Source: JAMXLO01 sp963726125 (lineage in GTDB: Bacteria; Pseudomonadota; Alphaproteobacteria; Acetobacterales; Acetobacteraceae). From it: 64,000 bases of DNA. Positions 25,465 to 34,584 of the stretch are shown piece by piece. The position numbers and the translations under genes were made by a program. A model generated the notes under the pieces. It had not been told where the DNA came from. It saw only the letters and a list, made by a program, of their open reading frames with translations, and did no database searches. The DNA lies in assembly GCA_963726125.1 (NCBI GenBank), contig CAVSBG010000013.1:496001-560000 (forward strand), in the 5' to 3' direction. Each line of letters starts with the position of its first letter. Position 1 is the first letter of the stretch.

Positions 25465-27693
25465 ATGGCCATCGGGGTGCGGAAATCGCGTATCAGTGAG
25501 GGCTCGCCCAACCCACGGGGCGCCACGTGGGACGGCCTCGGCGTCAATTTCGCGCTGTTCTCCGCCAACGCCACCAAGGTTGAGCTTTGCCTGTTCGACG
25601 ATGCCGGACGCACCGAACTGGAGCGTATTCAGCTTCCCGAATACACCAACGAGGTCTGGCACGGCTATTTGCCCGACGCGCGCCCCGGCACGATCTACGG
25701 TTACCGCGTGCACGGCCCGCACGACCCGCGGAACGGCCATCGCTTCAACCCCAACAAGCTGGTGCTCGATCCCTACGCCAAGTCGTTCGTCGGTGCCCTG
25801 CGCTGGGACAACGCGCTGTTTGGCTACACCATCGGCTCCAGGGATGAAGACCTCAGCCTGGATCGTCGGGACAGCGCCCGGTTCATGCCGAAGTGCCGTG
25901 TCATCGATCCGGCCTTTACCTGGGGACGCGAACGCCGCCCGGAGATTCCGTGGGATCGTACCATCCTCTACGAAACCCATGTTCGCGGCTTCACCAAGCT
26001 GCATCCCGCAGTGCCGGAGAACCTGCGCGGCACGTTCTCCGGCCTCGGACGCAAGGAGGTGGTCGACTACATCCGCTCGCTTGGCGTTACCTCGGTGGAA
26101 CTCCTGCCAATCCACACCTTCGTCAACGATCGGCATCTGCTGGAAAAGGACCTCACCAACTATTGGGGCTACAACACCATCGGATTCTTCGCCCCTGATC
26201 CGCGATATTCCGCTGTTCCTGCCTTCGTCTTCTCCGAATTCAAGGAGATGGTGGCACGGCTGCACGATGCCGGGCTCGAGGTCATCCTCGATGTCGTCTA
26301 CAACCACACTGCCGAGGGCAACGAGCGCGGACCGACGCTATCATTCCGTGGCATCGACAACGCGTCCTATTACCGGCTGCTGCCTGATCAGCGACGCTAC
26401 TACATCAACGACACCGGCACCGGGAACACGCTGAACCTGTCGCACCCCAGCGTGCTTCAGATGGTCACCGACTCACTGCGCTATTGGGTCACCGAGATGC
26501 ACGTCGACGGCTTCCGCTTCGACCTCGGCACCATCCTTGCCCGCGAGCACGATGGCTTCAATGAATCGCATGGCTTCCTGCAAAGTTGCCAGCAGGACCC
26601 TGTGTTGTCACAGGTGAAGCTGATCGCCGAACCATGGGATATCGGCCCCGGCGGCTATCAGGTCGGTGGATTCTCACCCGGCTGGGCGGAATGGAATGAC
26701 AAGTTCCGTGACACCGTGCGCGGCTTCTGGAAGGGTGATGAAGGCAAGCTGCCGGAGATGGCGACGCGGCTCGCGGCCTCGGCCGATGCATTTGCGCGCC
26801 GTGGCCGCAAACCGTGGTCCAGCATCAACTTCATCACCGCGCACGATGGCTTCACGCTGCACGACCTCGTCTCCTACAACGAGAAGCACAACGAGGCGAA
26901 TGGCGAGAACAGCCAGGACGGCCATTCCGATAATATCTCGTGGAACCACGGTGTTGAGGGACCGACCGACGATCCGGAGATCAAGACGTTGCGCTGCCGG
27001 CAGATGCGCAACCTGCTGGCGACGCTGCTGCTGTCGCAAGGCACGCCGATGCTGCTGGCTGGCGACGAGTTCGGCCGCACCCAGCGTGGCAACAACAACG
27101 CCTATGGGCAGGACAACGAGATAAGCTGGGTGGATTGGAACATCGGCGAGGACGGCGCTTCGCTGATCGACTTCGTCCGCCGCGTGATCGCTCTGCGCGA
27201 GGCGTTCCCCATCCTGCGCCGGTCTCGGTTCCTCACCGGCGAGTACAACGCGGAGTTGGACGTGAAGGACGTGCGCTGGCTGACGCCGTCGGCGACCGAC
27301 ATCGAGGGCGACCAATGGCAGGACACCAACGCCCGCTGCTTCGGCATGTTGATGGACGGGCGTGCGCAGGCAACCGGGATCAGGCGGCGATCGCTGGATG
27401 CGACGGTCCTGCTGGTACTGAACGCCTATCATGACGTCGTGACATTCACGCTGCCCGAAGGCGTCGGCGGCAGCTACTGGCGCCGCCTGCTGGACACCAA
27501 TGTGCCGGATCTCAACAGTGCATCACGCATCGCCAGCGGCGACGAGTATCAGATCACCGGACGGTCACTTGTATTGTTCGCGCTGCAACCGGACAGCGCG
27601 CCCTCCATCGCGCTGACGCGCGCGCGAGAAGCAATCAGGCAGGTGATGGAACATCCGATCCCCGGGGTTCTCAGCGAGCAGCCTGCCGAATGA
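25465..27693 (+). CDS. glgX: Glycogen debranching enzyme GlgX (first copy)
   Basis: The 742-residue GH13 enzyme hydrolyses alpha-1,6 branches in glycogen or limit dextrins. An N-terminal CBM48 domain (ATWDGLGVNFALFSANATKV) precedes the catalytic barrel. GH13 motifs are present: DVVYNHTAEG, DGFRFDLGT (nucleophile Asp), LIAEPWDIGPGGY (acid/base Glu) and TAHDGFTLHDLVSYNEKHNE. An AAGGA site sets the start at ATG 25465; the longer frame to 25381 adds unrelated residues. It stands apart from the glucan operon at 37-54 kb, which has its own GlgX, so this is a paralogue that may act under other conditions. A small proline-rich frame overlaps its stop. Confidence 0.95.
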   Translation: MAIGVRKSRISEGSPNPRGATWDGLGVNFALFSANATKVELCLFDDAGRTELERIQLPEYTNEVWHGYLPDARPGTIYGYRVHGPHDPRNGHRFNPNKLVLDPYAKSFVGALRWDNALFGYTIGSRDEDLSLDRRDSARFMPKCRVIDPAFTWGRERRPEIPWDRTILYETHVRGFTKLHPAVPENLRGTFSGLGRKEVVDYIRSLGVTSVELLPIHTFVNDRHLLEKDLTNYWGYNTIGFFAPDPRYSAVPAFVFSEFKEMVARLHDAGLEVILDVVYNHTAEGNERGPTLSFRGIDNASYYRLLPDQRRYYINDTGTGNTLNLSHPSVLQMVTDSLRYWVTEMHVDGFRFDLGTILAREHDGFNESHGFLQSCQQDPVLSQVKLIAEPWDIGPGGYQVGGFSPGWAEWNDKFRDTVRGFWKGDEGKLPEMATRLAASADAFARRGRKPWSSINFITAHDGFTLHDLVSYNEKHNEANGENSQDGHSDNISWNHGVEGPTDDPEIKTLRCRQMRNLLATLLLSQGTPMLLAGDEFGRTQRGNNNAYGQDNEISWVDWNIGEDGASLIDFVRRVIALREAFPILRRSRFLTGEYNAELDVKDVRWLTPSATDIEGDQWQDTNARCFGMLMDGRAQATGIRRRSLDATVLLVLNAYHDVVTFTLPEGVGGSYWRRLLDTNVPDLNSASRIASGDEYQITGRSLVLFALQPDSAPSIALTRAREAIRQVMEHPIPGVLSEQPAE

Positions 27694-27932
27694 CCCACCG
27701 TTTGTCCGATCCACCAAAGCCGCCCGGTCAGCCAGCCGACGTACCGGATCCTGACGAACCAACGCCGATCGAGGAACCGCCGCCACCGATACCAGTGCCG
27801 CGCGATCCGCCGCCCGAGCCATTGCGCGCGGGCGGCTCACTTCACGCCCGCTTCACGTTCCAGAACAACGGCCCGCTATACTCCAGCTTGCCTGACAGGC
27901 TCTTGCGATACGCCGTGGGTATCTGGAACTGA
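27690..27932 (+). CDS. Small proline-rich protein (hypothetical)
   Basis: An 80-codon frame starts at an ATG overlapping the glgX stop (ATGA). Its first 50 residues are rich in Pro and Glu (PPPPIPVPRDPPPEPLRA), a low-complexity composition seen in small unannotated proteobacterial proteins. The last 30 codons overlap the 3' end of the convergent solute-binding gene and are probably shaped by that gene. No function can be assigned. Translational coupling is the main argument that it is real. Confidence 0.4.
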   Translation: MTHRLSDPPKPPGQPADVPDPDEPTPIEEPPPPIPVPRDPPPEPLRAGGSLHARFTFQNNGPLYSSLPDRLLRYAVGIWN

Positions 27933-29419
27933 CCCAGCGTTATCGTCGGGGCCTGCGAGTAGTTCTCCAGCTGAATTGCCGCGGCGATCTTTTTGCGTCC
28001 GTCGTCGTCCTTCGCGTCCAGCCACTGCTGCGTCATTTCCTCGATCTTCGGGTTGTCGTACCAGCCGAACCACCCTGCCTTGCCCTGCGCGCGGAACGGC
28101 GCGGTGACAACCGGATTTAGGATGAACGCCCCGGTCGCCCAGGTGTGGAAAACCGACCATCCGCCCTTATCCACCGGCTCCTTGCTGGTCCGCCGCTGCA
28201 CCACGCTGCCCCAATCGGTCGCCTGCAGATCTGCGTTGATGCCAATTTTCTTGAACATGTCGTAGGTGATATCGCCGAGCGGTCCGATCGTCGGGAAATC
28301 TGTCGGATTGATGATCACGGCTTTCTGGCCGCTGTAGCCGGCCTCCTTGATCATCCTCTTCGCGGCTTCCAGATCGCCCTTCTGCACCGGCAGGTCCACC
28401 TGCGTGCCGTAGGTCGTACCGCAGGGATACTGTGAGCGACAGATCTGCCAGGCGGAATGGTCATCGCCCATGATCGCCCGCATGTAGTCTTCCTGATTGA
28501 CTGCGGCCATCACTGCACGGCGCAGGCGAACATCATCGAATGGCGGGTTTATGCAGTTGAACCGCATGATGCCGATGTAGCCCTGCGGATTGGACGGCCC
28601 GGTTACGATCTCGGGGTTCTTGCGCAGCATCGGCACCAAGTCTTGCTGAGCCTGTTCATACCAATCGATCTCTCCGGTCTGCAGCGCAGAGGACGCGGTG
28701 GATGCATCCGGGATGATCTTCCACTCGATACGCTCGAAGTTCGCGATCTTGCCGCCGGAGGTCCATTCCGGCGCCTCCTGCCGAGGCACGTAGCCATCAA
28801 ACTTCTGCCACGCCGCGCTGGCGCCCGACACGTATTCGTCCTTGAGGAAGCGGAACGGTCCAGAACCGATGATCTCCGGCACCGCCTTGAACGGATCGGT
28901 CTTCGTCAACCGCTCGGGCATGATGAAGGAAGTGCCGACGGCAATCGCATCGATCAGCAACGGGAACGGCCGCTTCAGCGTGATCTTGATGGTCTTGTCG
29001 TCCGCGGAGCCCCACGTATCCACAGACTTCGCCGCGGTCTGTCCGAACGTGTCGCGCATCGCCCAGCGGGCCAGGCTTGGCGCGCAGTCCTGCGCGCGCA
29101 CCGGCTCGCCATCATGGAATTTCAAGCCATCGCGCAGTTTGATCAGATAGGTGCGGCCGTCGTCGGAAACCGTGTAGCCCTCGGCCATCTGCGGCTTCGC
29201 CTGCTGCATTGCGTTCACGCCGAACAGGGTGTCCCATACCATCCATCCGTGGTTGATGGTCACCGCAGCCGTGGTGATGATCGGATCCAGCACGGTCAGA
29301 TTCGCCTGCGGCACGAACTTCAGCACGCGCGCATTGGCCGGCTGCGCAATGGAAAAGCGCGGAAGTGAAGCCGCCGCAACGCCAGCCGCTGCGGCCCGCA
29401 GGAAAGACCGACGCCTCAT
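27842..29419 (-). CDS. ABC transporter substrate-binding protein, family 5 (peptide/nickel type)
   Basis: The 525-residue protein begins with a twin-arginine-like leader (MRRRSFLRAAAAGVAAAS) and should be periplasmic. The family 5 signature lies in ATTAAVTINHGWMVWDTLF-like N-terminal and YTVSDDGRTYLIKLRDGLKF segments, with the usual KITLKRPFPLL and GPFRFLKDEY blocks. Such proteins bind oligopeptides, opines or other large solutes. I chose ATG 29419 because the leader starts there; the longer frame to 29479 adds a poor N-terminus. No permease or ATPase genes accompany it, so it may use a transporter encoded elsewhere. Confidence 0.9.
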   Translation of the reverse strand: MRRRSFLRAAAAGVAAASLPRFSIAQPANARVLKFVPQANLTVLDPIITTAAVTINHGWMVWDTLFGVNAMQQAKPQMAEGYTVSDDGRTYLIKLRDGLKFHDGEPVRAQDCAPSLARWAMRDTFGQTAAKSVDTWGSADDKTIKITLKRPFPLLIDAIAVGTSFIMPERLTKTDPFKAVPEIIGSGPFRFLKDEYVSGASAAWQKFDGYVPRQEAPEWTSGGKIANFERIEWKIIPDASTASSALQTGEIDWYEQAQQDLVPMLRKNPEIVTGPSNPQGYIGIMRFNCINPPFDDVRLRRAVMAAVNQEDYMRAIMGDDHSAWQICRSQYPCGTTYGTQVDLPVQKGDLEAAKRMIKEAGYSGQKAVIINPTDFPTIGPLGDITYDMFKKIGINADLQATDWGSVVQRRTSKEPVDKGGWSVFHTWATGAFILNPVVTAPFRAQGKAGWFGWYDNPKIEEMTQQWLDAKDDDGRKKIAAAIQLENYSQAPTITLGQFQIPTAYRKSLSGKLEYSGPLFWNVKRA

Positions 29420-29488
29420 TGATGTGCCCCCGTCTGGTTTATTGCGCCGCAGCATGTCCAGTTCCGAGAGCGCCTGCAAGGCGTGGCT

Positions 29489-30592
29489 TCACACCCGCCA
29501 GGCGTGCGCACCGCCCTCAGTGAAGCCGCACGTCATCGTCGAACCTGGCTGCTTCGCCAGCGCACGCAACAATTGCGGCCGCAGTTCCGGCGGTACCATG
29601 AAGAACAGGAAGCCGCCGCCACCGGCACCCGACACCTTGCCGCACCAGGCGCCAGCCGCCATCGCAACATCGTGGACGCGGTTGATCTCGTCATTGGTGA
29701 TGCCCGCGGCGGTGCGCTTCTTCGCCTCCCAGCTCCGTCCCATTGTTTCAGCGAACGCGCGAAGATCGTTGTGCAGCAGTGCATCCTTCATCACGTAGGC
29801 ATCGCGCTTGATCTGATGCATCGCCTCCAGCGACGTTTCGTGCCCACTGCTGAGCATCGCCGACTGCTCGGTGATAATCCGCGCCGACTCGCGCGAGATG
29901 CCGGTGAAATACAGCACCAGCATCGCTTCCAGTTCAGTCAGCGTCGCGCGGCGGATACGTAACGGATTGACAATGGTCTGCTCGCCGCTGAACTCCATGA
30001 AGTTGATGCCGCCGAACGTTGCGGCGTATTGGTCCTGTCGCCCACCAGCCTGACCGACATCCACACGCTCGATCTGATACGCCAGGTTCGCCACGTCGTA
30101 TTCACCGAGTGGCAGCGCAAGCAGTTCGCGATAGGCCTCGATCATCGCGACCACGAGGGTGGATGATGACCCAAGCCCTGATCCCGCCGGCGCATCGGAG
30201 CTTGTCATCACCGTCACCGGCAGGCATGCGTTGCCTAGGAACTGGGCGACGATCCGTTGATGCACAGCTTTGTGCAGTGCGAGCACACCGATCGGAGCAA
30301 GTGTTTCCTCAGCCGAGGTCTCGAATTCCAACTCATAGTCCAACGCAGCAAACTTCACGTTGCGATCGTCGCGCACCTCAATGGAGCAATAAGCATACTT
30401 CTCGATCGTCGCATTCAACACGCAGCCCCCGAAGGTGTTGGAATAAGAGGGCAGATCGGTGCCGCCGCCGGCGAAGCTGATCCGCAGCGGCGCGCGCGCA
30501 CGTACCTTGGTCACACGGGCGGATTGATCGAGCAACGACCGAACATTGGTCGGCAGCGCGGTGCCAGCGCTGATGCCTGCGACGCTTGTCAT
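29489..30592 (-). CDS. GHMP-family sugar kinase (heptose-7-phosphate kinase-like)
   Basis: The 367-residue kinase has all three GHMP motifs: an N-terminal RAPLRISFAGGGTDLPSY, the ATP-binding APAGSGLGSSSTLVVA and the C-terminal GAWCGKVSGAGGGGFLFF. The APLRISFAGGGTD opening is typical of D-glycero-D-manno-heptose 7-phosphate kinase (HddA) and related sugar kinases in surface polysaccharide synthesis. It is cytoplasmic. It lies 48 bp downstream of a sugar C-methyltransferase and CDP-glucose dehydratase on the same strand, consistent with nucleotide-sugar synthesis for LPS or capsule. The exact sugar is uncertain. Confidence 0.85.
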   Translation of the reverse strand: MTSVAGISAGTALPTNVRSLLDQSARVTKVRARAPLRISFAGGGTDLPSYSNTFGGCVLNATIEKYAYCSIEVRDDRNVKFAALDYELEFETSAEETLAPIGVLALHKAVHQRIVAQFLGNACLPVTVMTSSDAPAGSGLGSSSTLVVAMIEAYRELLALPLGEYDVANLAYQIERVDVGQAGGRQDQYAATFGGINFMEFSGEQTIVNPLRIRRATLTELEAMLVLYFTGISRESARIITEQSAMLSSGHETSLEAMHQIKRDAYVMKDALLHNDLRAFAETMGRSWEAKKRTAAGITNDEINRVHDVAMAAGAWCGKVSGAGGGGFLFFMVPPELRPQLLRALAKQPGSTMTCGFTEGGAHAWRV

Positions 30593-30640
30593 GATGCGGA
30601 GCTTATAGCCCTGGAAGGCTCAATCTTCCACGGCGAAACG

Positions 30641-31861
30641 TCACAGCACTTCAACGCGAGGGATCGGCACGACGAACCTGCCACCCCACTCGCGCACCGC
30701 GCACATCTGCTCGACGATCTCATCGCGCAGGTTCCACGGCAGGATGAAGACATAATCGGGCCGCGCGGTCAGGATCTGCTCCGGCGCGAATATCGGGATC
30801 TGCGAGCCAGGCAGGTAGCGCCCCTGCTTGTGCGGACTGCGATCCACCGTGAAGCGCAGCAGCTCGGGTCCCACGCCGCAGTAGTTCAACAGCGTGTTGC
30901 CCTTGGCCGGCGCGCCATAGCCGACGACCGTCTTGCCTTCACGTCGCGCCGAGATCAGGAACTCCAGTACGTCGCACTTCACGTCGATCACCGTGGCGCC
31001 GAATCGTTCATAGGCCGCGGCGTCGGCGAGGCCCGCCGCGAGCTCCTCCGCCATGACATCGTGAAACCGATCGGTGGGTTGCAGTCCCGCAGTCGAGTGG
31101 CAGGCGTGGATGCGCAGCGAGCCACCATGCGTCGCGAGACGATCAACATCGACCACCTTCAGGCCGTGATGCGCGAACACACGATCGACCGAGAGCAGGG
31201 AGAAATATGAGAAGTGCTCGTGGTAGATCGTGTCGAACTGCCGCTCCGCGATCAGTCGCAACAGATGCGGAAATTCCACCGTGATCGTGCCCGACGGCTT
31301 CAGCAGAATCGCCAGCCCCGCGACGAAATCGTTCAGGTCCGGCACATGCGCCAGAACATTGTTGGCGCAGATCAGATCGGCCTGCCGCGCGTCCGCCAAA
31401 CGCCGGGCCGTCGTCACGCCGAAGAAGGCGACCTCCGTGGCAATGCCTTTCGCTCGCGCAACCTCCGCGACGTTCGCTGCCGGCTCCACACCCTGCACAT
31501 CGATGCCGCCCTGGCGGAAATACTGCAGCAGATAGCCGTCATTGCTGGCCACTTCGACAACCAACGATTGCGAATCGAGCCGAAGCCGCTGGATCATTCG
31601 CGCGGCATAGACCTCGGCATGGCGCAGCCAGGCATCGGAATACGAGGAGAAATACAGGTAATCACCGAAGATCGTTGCCGGCGACGCAAACTCCTCGAGC
31701 TGCACCAGCAGACAATTGTCGCAAACGTAGGCGTGCAACGGATAATGCGCCTCGGGCAGCGGAATCTGTTCGGTCGACAGGAATGCATTCGACAAGGGCG
31801 CCCGGCCGAGATCGACGAAGGTTCGCGTCAGCGGCGCCCGGCAAAAGCGGCAGTCCGTCAT
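30641..31861 (-). CDS. Sugar C-methyltransferase (SAM-dependent, TylCIII/NovU-like)
   Basis: The 406-residue protein has the three-part layout of nucleotide-sugar C-methyltransferases. A zinc-binding N-terminus carries C-x2-C pairs (DCRFCRAPL and YVCDNCLLVQ). A SAM-binding Rossmann domain has VVEVASNDGYLLQYF and GVEPAANVAEVA. A C-terminal Methyltransf_14 domain has VVGYGAPAKGNTLLNY. These enzymes methylate C3 of 4-keto-6-deoxy sugars, which is the product of the 4,6-dehydratase encoded immediately upstream. The ATG overlaps the dehydratase stop (ATGA), so the pair is translationally coupled. The final sugar is not known. Confidence 0.88.
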   Translation of the reverse strand: MTDCRFCRAPLTRTFVDLGRAPLSNAFLSTEQIPLPEAHYPLHAYVCDNCLLVQLEEFASPATIFGDYLYFSSYSDAWLRHAEVYAARMIQRLRLDSQSLVVEVASNDGYLLQYFRQGGIDVQGVEPAANVAEVARAKGIATEVAFFGVTTARRLADARQADLICANNVLAHVPDLNDFVAGLAILLKPSGTITVEFPHLLRLIAERQFDTIYHEHFSYFSLLSVDRVFAHHGLKVVDVDRLATHGGSLRIHACHSTAGLQPTDRFHDVMAEELAAGLADAAAYERFGATVIDVKCDVLEFLISARREGKTVVGYGAPAKGNTLLNYCGVGPELLRFTVDRSPHKQGRYLPGSQIPIFAPEQILTARPDYVFILPWNLRDEIVEQMCAVREWGGRFVVPIPRVEVL

Positions 31862-32925
31862 GGCTGACCGATATCGCAGTAACAGCCAAGCTGCTCATCG
31901 GTGAGCGCCAACGCCGCAGCGCCGGCATCGAGCCGCCGATGCCATTCGATCGTCCAGCCCAACGCCTCCTGCAATCGCAGCCGCGGCGCCCAACCCAGCT
32001 TCGCGCGAGCCCGTGAGGCATCGACCTTCAGTTCGCCGCTCTCGTGCGGTGCGATGCCGCCCACTTCGCACCAGCTCGCCGGCTCGCCCCATTGCTTCAC
32101 CATGAATGACGCAATCCGACCGACGTGCCACGCATCATCTTCGCCCGGACCGAAATTCCAGGCGTCGCCAAACGCCGCCGGATCATCATGCAGACGCTCG
32201 GCCAACAGCAGGTAGCCGCACAGCGGCTCCAGTACGTGCTGCCACGGCCGCACCGCCGCCGGATGGCGAATCCGGATCGGTTCGCCGGAGGACAATGCCC
32301 GCAGGCAATCCGGCAGCAGCCGATCCTCGGCCCAGTCGCCGCCACCGATGACGTTGCCTGCGCGAGCCGTCGCGATGGCGGAATAGAATGATCCGCGATA
32401 CGCCGCCGCCACGAGTTCCGCGCACCCCTTGGAGCTGCTGTAGGGATCGCGCCCGCCCATCGCCTCGGTCTCACGATAGGCCCACGGCCATTCCCTGTTT
32501 TCGTAGCATTTGTCGCTGGTCACCACGATCACGGCACGTACGGTCGGAACCGAACGGACCGCCTCCAGAACGTGCACCGTGCCCATCACGTTGACCGCAA
32601 AGGTCTCCACCGGCTCGCGGTAGGACCGGCGCACCAGCGCCTGCGCCGCGAGATGGAACACGATCTCCGGCCGCCATTCGTTCACCGCAGATCGCACTGT
32701 TGCGAGATTGCGAATGTCGCCAAACGTCGTCGGGATCAGCTTCGCCAGCCCAGCGAGCGCGAACAGGCTCGGTTCCGTCGGGGGCGGCAACGACAACCCG
32801 CCAACCTCGGCGCCCATGCGGTGCAGCCACAGGCCCAGCCAGCCGCCCTTGAAGCCGGTATCGCCAACCAGCAGGACACGCCTGCCACGCCAAAAGTCAT
32901 GGTTTGGGTTCTGTGGGCCGTCCAC
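31858..32925 (-). CDS. rfbG: CDP-glucose 4,6-dehydratase
   Basis: The 355-residue enzyme is an extended short-chain dehydrogenase with the NAD motif LLVGDTGFKGGWLGLWLHRMG near the N-terminus. The catalytic Tyr-Lys pair lies in DPYSSSKGCAELVA, and the family blocks HLAAQALVRRSYREPVETF and GNVIGGGDWAEDRLLPD are present. It converts CDP-glucose to CDP-4-keto-6-deoxyglucose, the precursor of CDP-linked deoxy sugars in O-antigens. The glucose-1-phosphate cytidylyltransferase (rfbF) usually beside it is absent from this window, so CDP-glucose must be made from elsewhere. Confidence 0.92.
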   Translation of the reverse strand: MDGPQNPNHDFWRGRRVLLVGDTGFKGGWLGLWLHRMGAEVGGLSLPPPTEPSLFALAGLAKLIPTTFGDIRNLATVRSAVNEWRPEIVFHLAAQALVRRSYREPVETFAVNVMGTVHVLEAVRSVPTVRAVIVVTSDKCYENREWPWAYRETEAMGGRDPYSSSKGCAELVAAAYRGSFYSAIATARAGNVIGGGDWAEDRLLPDCLRALSSGEPIRIRHPAAVRPWQHVLEPLCGYLLLAERLHDDPAAFGDAWNFGPGEDDAWHVGRIASFMVKQWGEPASWCEVGGIAPHESGELKVDASRARAKLGWAPRLRLQEALGWTIEWHRRLDAGAAALALTDEQLGCYCDIGQP

Positions 32926-33009
32926 GGCTCCTGCCAGCTCCTTGCGATGAATGCGGAGCGGAAGAGGCAGCCGTTGCCGTAAACAAAGGGTTAGCGGGCG
33001 ATGTAGATC

Positions 33010-33207
33010 CTACTGCGAGGACCGCGCCATCGCCGAGGCCTGTTCACGTGCCCGCGCCATTCCTTGCATGATCGCATCGGCATCCAGAGTCGCCTGATGC
33101 GTGCGCCATCCATAGTCATAATCGGCCTGATCGGCCTGCGACGCGGACGGGGTCATCGCGCAGGCGGAAAGACAACAGAAAGTCAGCAATGCAGCGAACA
33201 GGCGCAT
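33010..33207 (-). CDS. Small putative lipoprotein
   Basis: The 65-residue product has a lipoprotein-type leader: MRLFAALLTFCCLSACAMTP, with a lipobox-like LSAC ending at Cys 16. The mature part is short and polar (ADQADYDYGWRTHQATLDAD ... GMARAREQASAMARSS). It is probably anchored to the outer or inner membrane. I recognise no family. I chose the ATG at 33207 inside a longer open frame because the signal sequence begins there. Confidence 0.6.
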   Translation of the reverse strand: MRLFAALLTFCCLSACAMTPSASQADQADYDYGWRTHQATLDADAIMQGMARAREQASAMARSSQ

Positions 33208-33287
33208 CCGGGCAAATCCATCCAGCCTCTGACCTGACGGTTCTAGCGATCCCGTGAACGTGATACCAGAAGAAATACACGGGAAGT

Positions 33288-34508
33288 TCAACTGACCTCC
33301 ATCTGACGCCGGGGCGGGCGGCGCAGCATCCAGAACGCCACGCTGCCGCATGCGTAGAAGAAGATCGAGAGCCAGAATGCGAGGTGGTAGCTGCCGGTAA
33401 CGTCGAAGCTCCACCCCGCCAGCCACGACCCGGAGGCGGAACCGATCCCCGTTCCGATGGTGATCGCGCCAAGAATCGTGCCCAACCGTGGCCCCGGAAA
33501 CAGATCCGCCGTCTTGGCCGTGATCGCCGGCCCGCGCGCGCCCCAGGTCAGGCCAAAAAAGCACGAGTGCAGCCACAGCAGCAGGTGCTGGTCCGGCGAC
33601 GTAATAAGCAGCGCGCACGCCACGCCGATGATCGACGTGCCGTAGGTGATCACCGCGGACAGTTCACGGCCGATGTAGTCGGACACCCAACCGGTGATGA
33701 TGACGCCCGGCAGCGACAGGAAGGCGCCCAGGCCCAGCACCTCGGCGGCATACAGCTTGTCGAACCCGATGGTGACGGCGAAGGCAAGCTGGTGCAGCGC
33801 CACCAGGAAACTGCCGAGCCCGGTGAACACATAGACCAGCGACAGCAGCCAGAAATGCGGCGTGCGCATCGCCTCACGCAGCGTCCACCCGCCGCTCGCT
33901 TGCGCCCGTGCGGCGCTCGCGATGCGATCCTGTTGCGACGTCCTGAACAGCGCGGTCAGCGGCAGGACTGCGACCGCCATGAAGCCTCCCTGCGCCAGGT
34001 AGGCACCGCGCCAGCCGAACCCGTCGATCAGCATCTGTGACAGCGGCGCCGAGAAGGCACGAGCGAACCCGTTGGCGGACTGCACGATGGCCACCGCCAT
34101 GCCTCGGTTGGACACGAATCGACGCGAGAGCACCGGAACGAACACCACAAGGCCAAGGCAGTTGGCGCCGAGCGTCATCACCACGCCGTACAACACGATC
34201 ACCTGCCACAGCGCGTCGGCATAGGAACTGGCGAGAAGTCCCATGGCCAGCAGCACACCGCCGATCAGCACCAACCGCTGCGGCCCTAGCCGGTCCACCA
34301 GAACGCCAATGAGCGGCGAGGTCAGGCCCGCCACCATCTGTGATACCGAGTAAGCGATCGAGCTTTCGCCGCGTGACCAACCGAACGCCTCAATGAAGGC
34401 GATCAGGAACACCGTGTAGGAGTGCATGCAGGCCGCGCCGACGGCGAACGTGATGAACGCTGCGCCGAGCAGCAAGCTGGCCTGTCGGTGCGGGGCGCTC
34501 AGACGCAT
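33288..34508 (-). CDS. MFS transporter
   Basis: The 406-residue protein has about twelve predicted membrane helices and resembles the oxalate/formate or monocarboxylate branch of the major facilitator superfamily (SSIAYSVSQMVAGLTSPLIGVLVDRLGPQRLV in the first repeat; TGWVSDYIGREL between repeats). The substrate is unknown. A hairpin-rich repeat fills the 310 bp upstream, so its promoter must lie in or beside that element. The longest frame starts at ATG 34508; a later start is possible. Confidence 0.85.
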   Translation of the reverse strand: MRLSAPHRQASLLLGAAFITFAVGAACMHSYTVFLIAFIEAFGWSRGESSIAYSVSQMVAGLTSPLIGVLVDRLGPQRLVLIGGVLLAMGLLASSYADALWQVIVLYGVVMTLGANCLGLVVFVPVLSRRFVSNRGMAVAIVQSANGFARAFSAPLSQMLIDGFGWRGAYLAQGGFMAVAVLPLTALFRTSQQDRIASAARAQASGGWTLREAMRTPHFWLLSLVYVFTGLGSFLVALHQLAFAVTIGFDKLYAAEVLGLGAFLSLPGVIITGWVSDYIGRELSAVITYGTSIIGVACALLITSPDQHLLLWLHSCFFGLTWGARGPAITAKTADLFPGPRLGTILGAITIGTGIGSASGSWLAGWSFDVTGSYHLAFWLSIFFYACGSVAFWMLRRPPRRQMEVS

Positions 34509-34584
34509 TGGGTCGGTGCTTCGGATCGGTGCCCCACGATGCGCCGAGTGTGCGCGCCGCGCTGGCGAGCCTCAAGCCCTGGAC

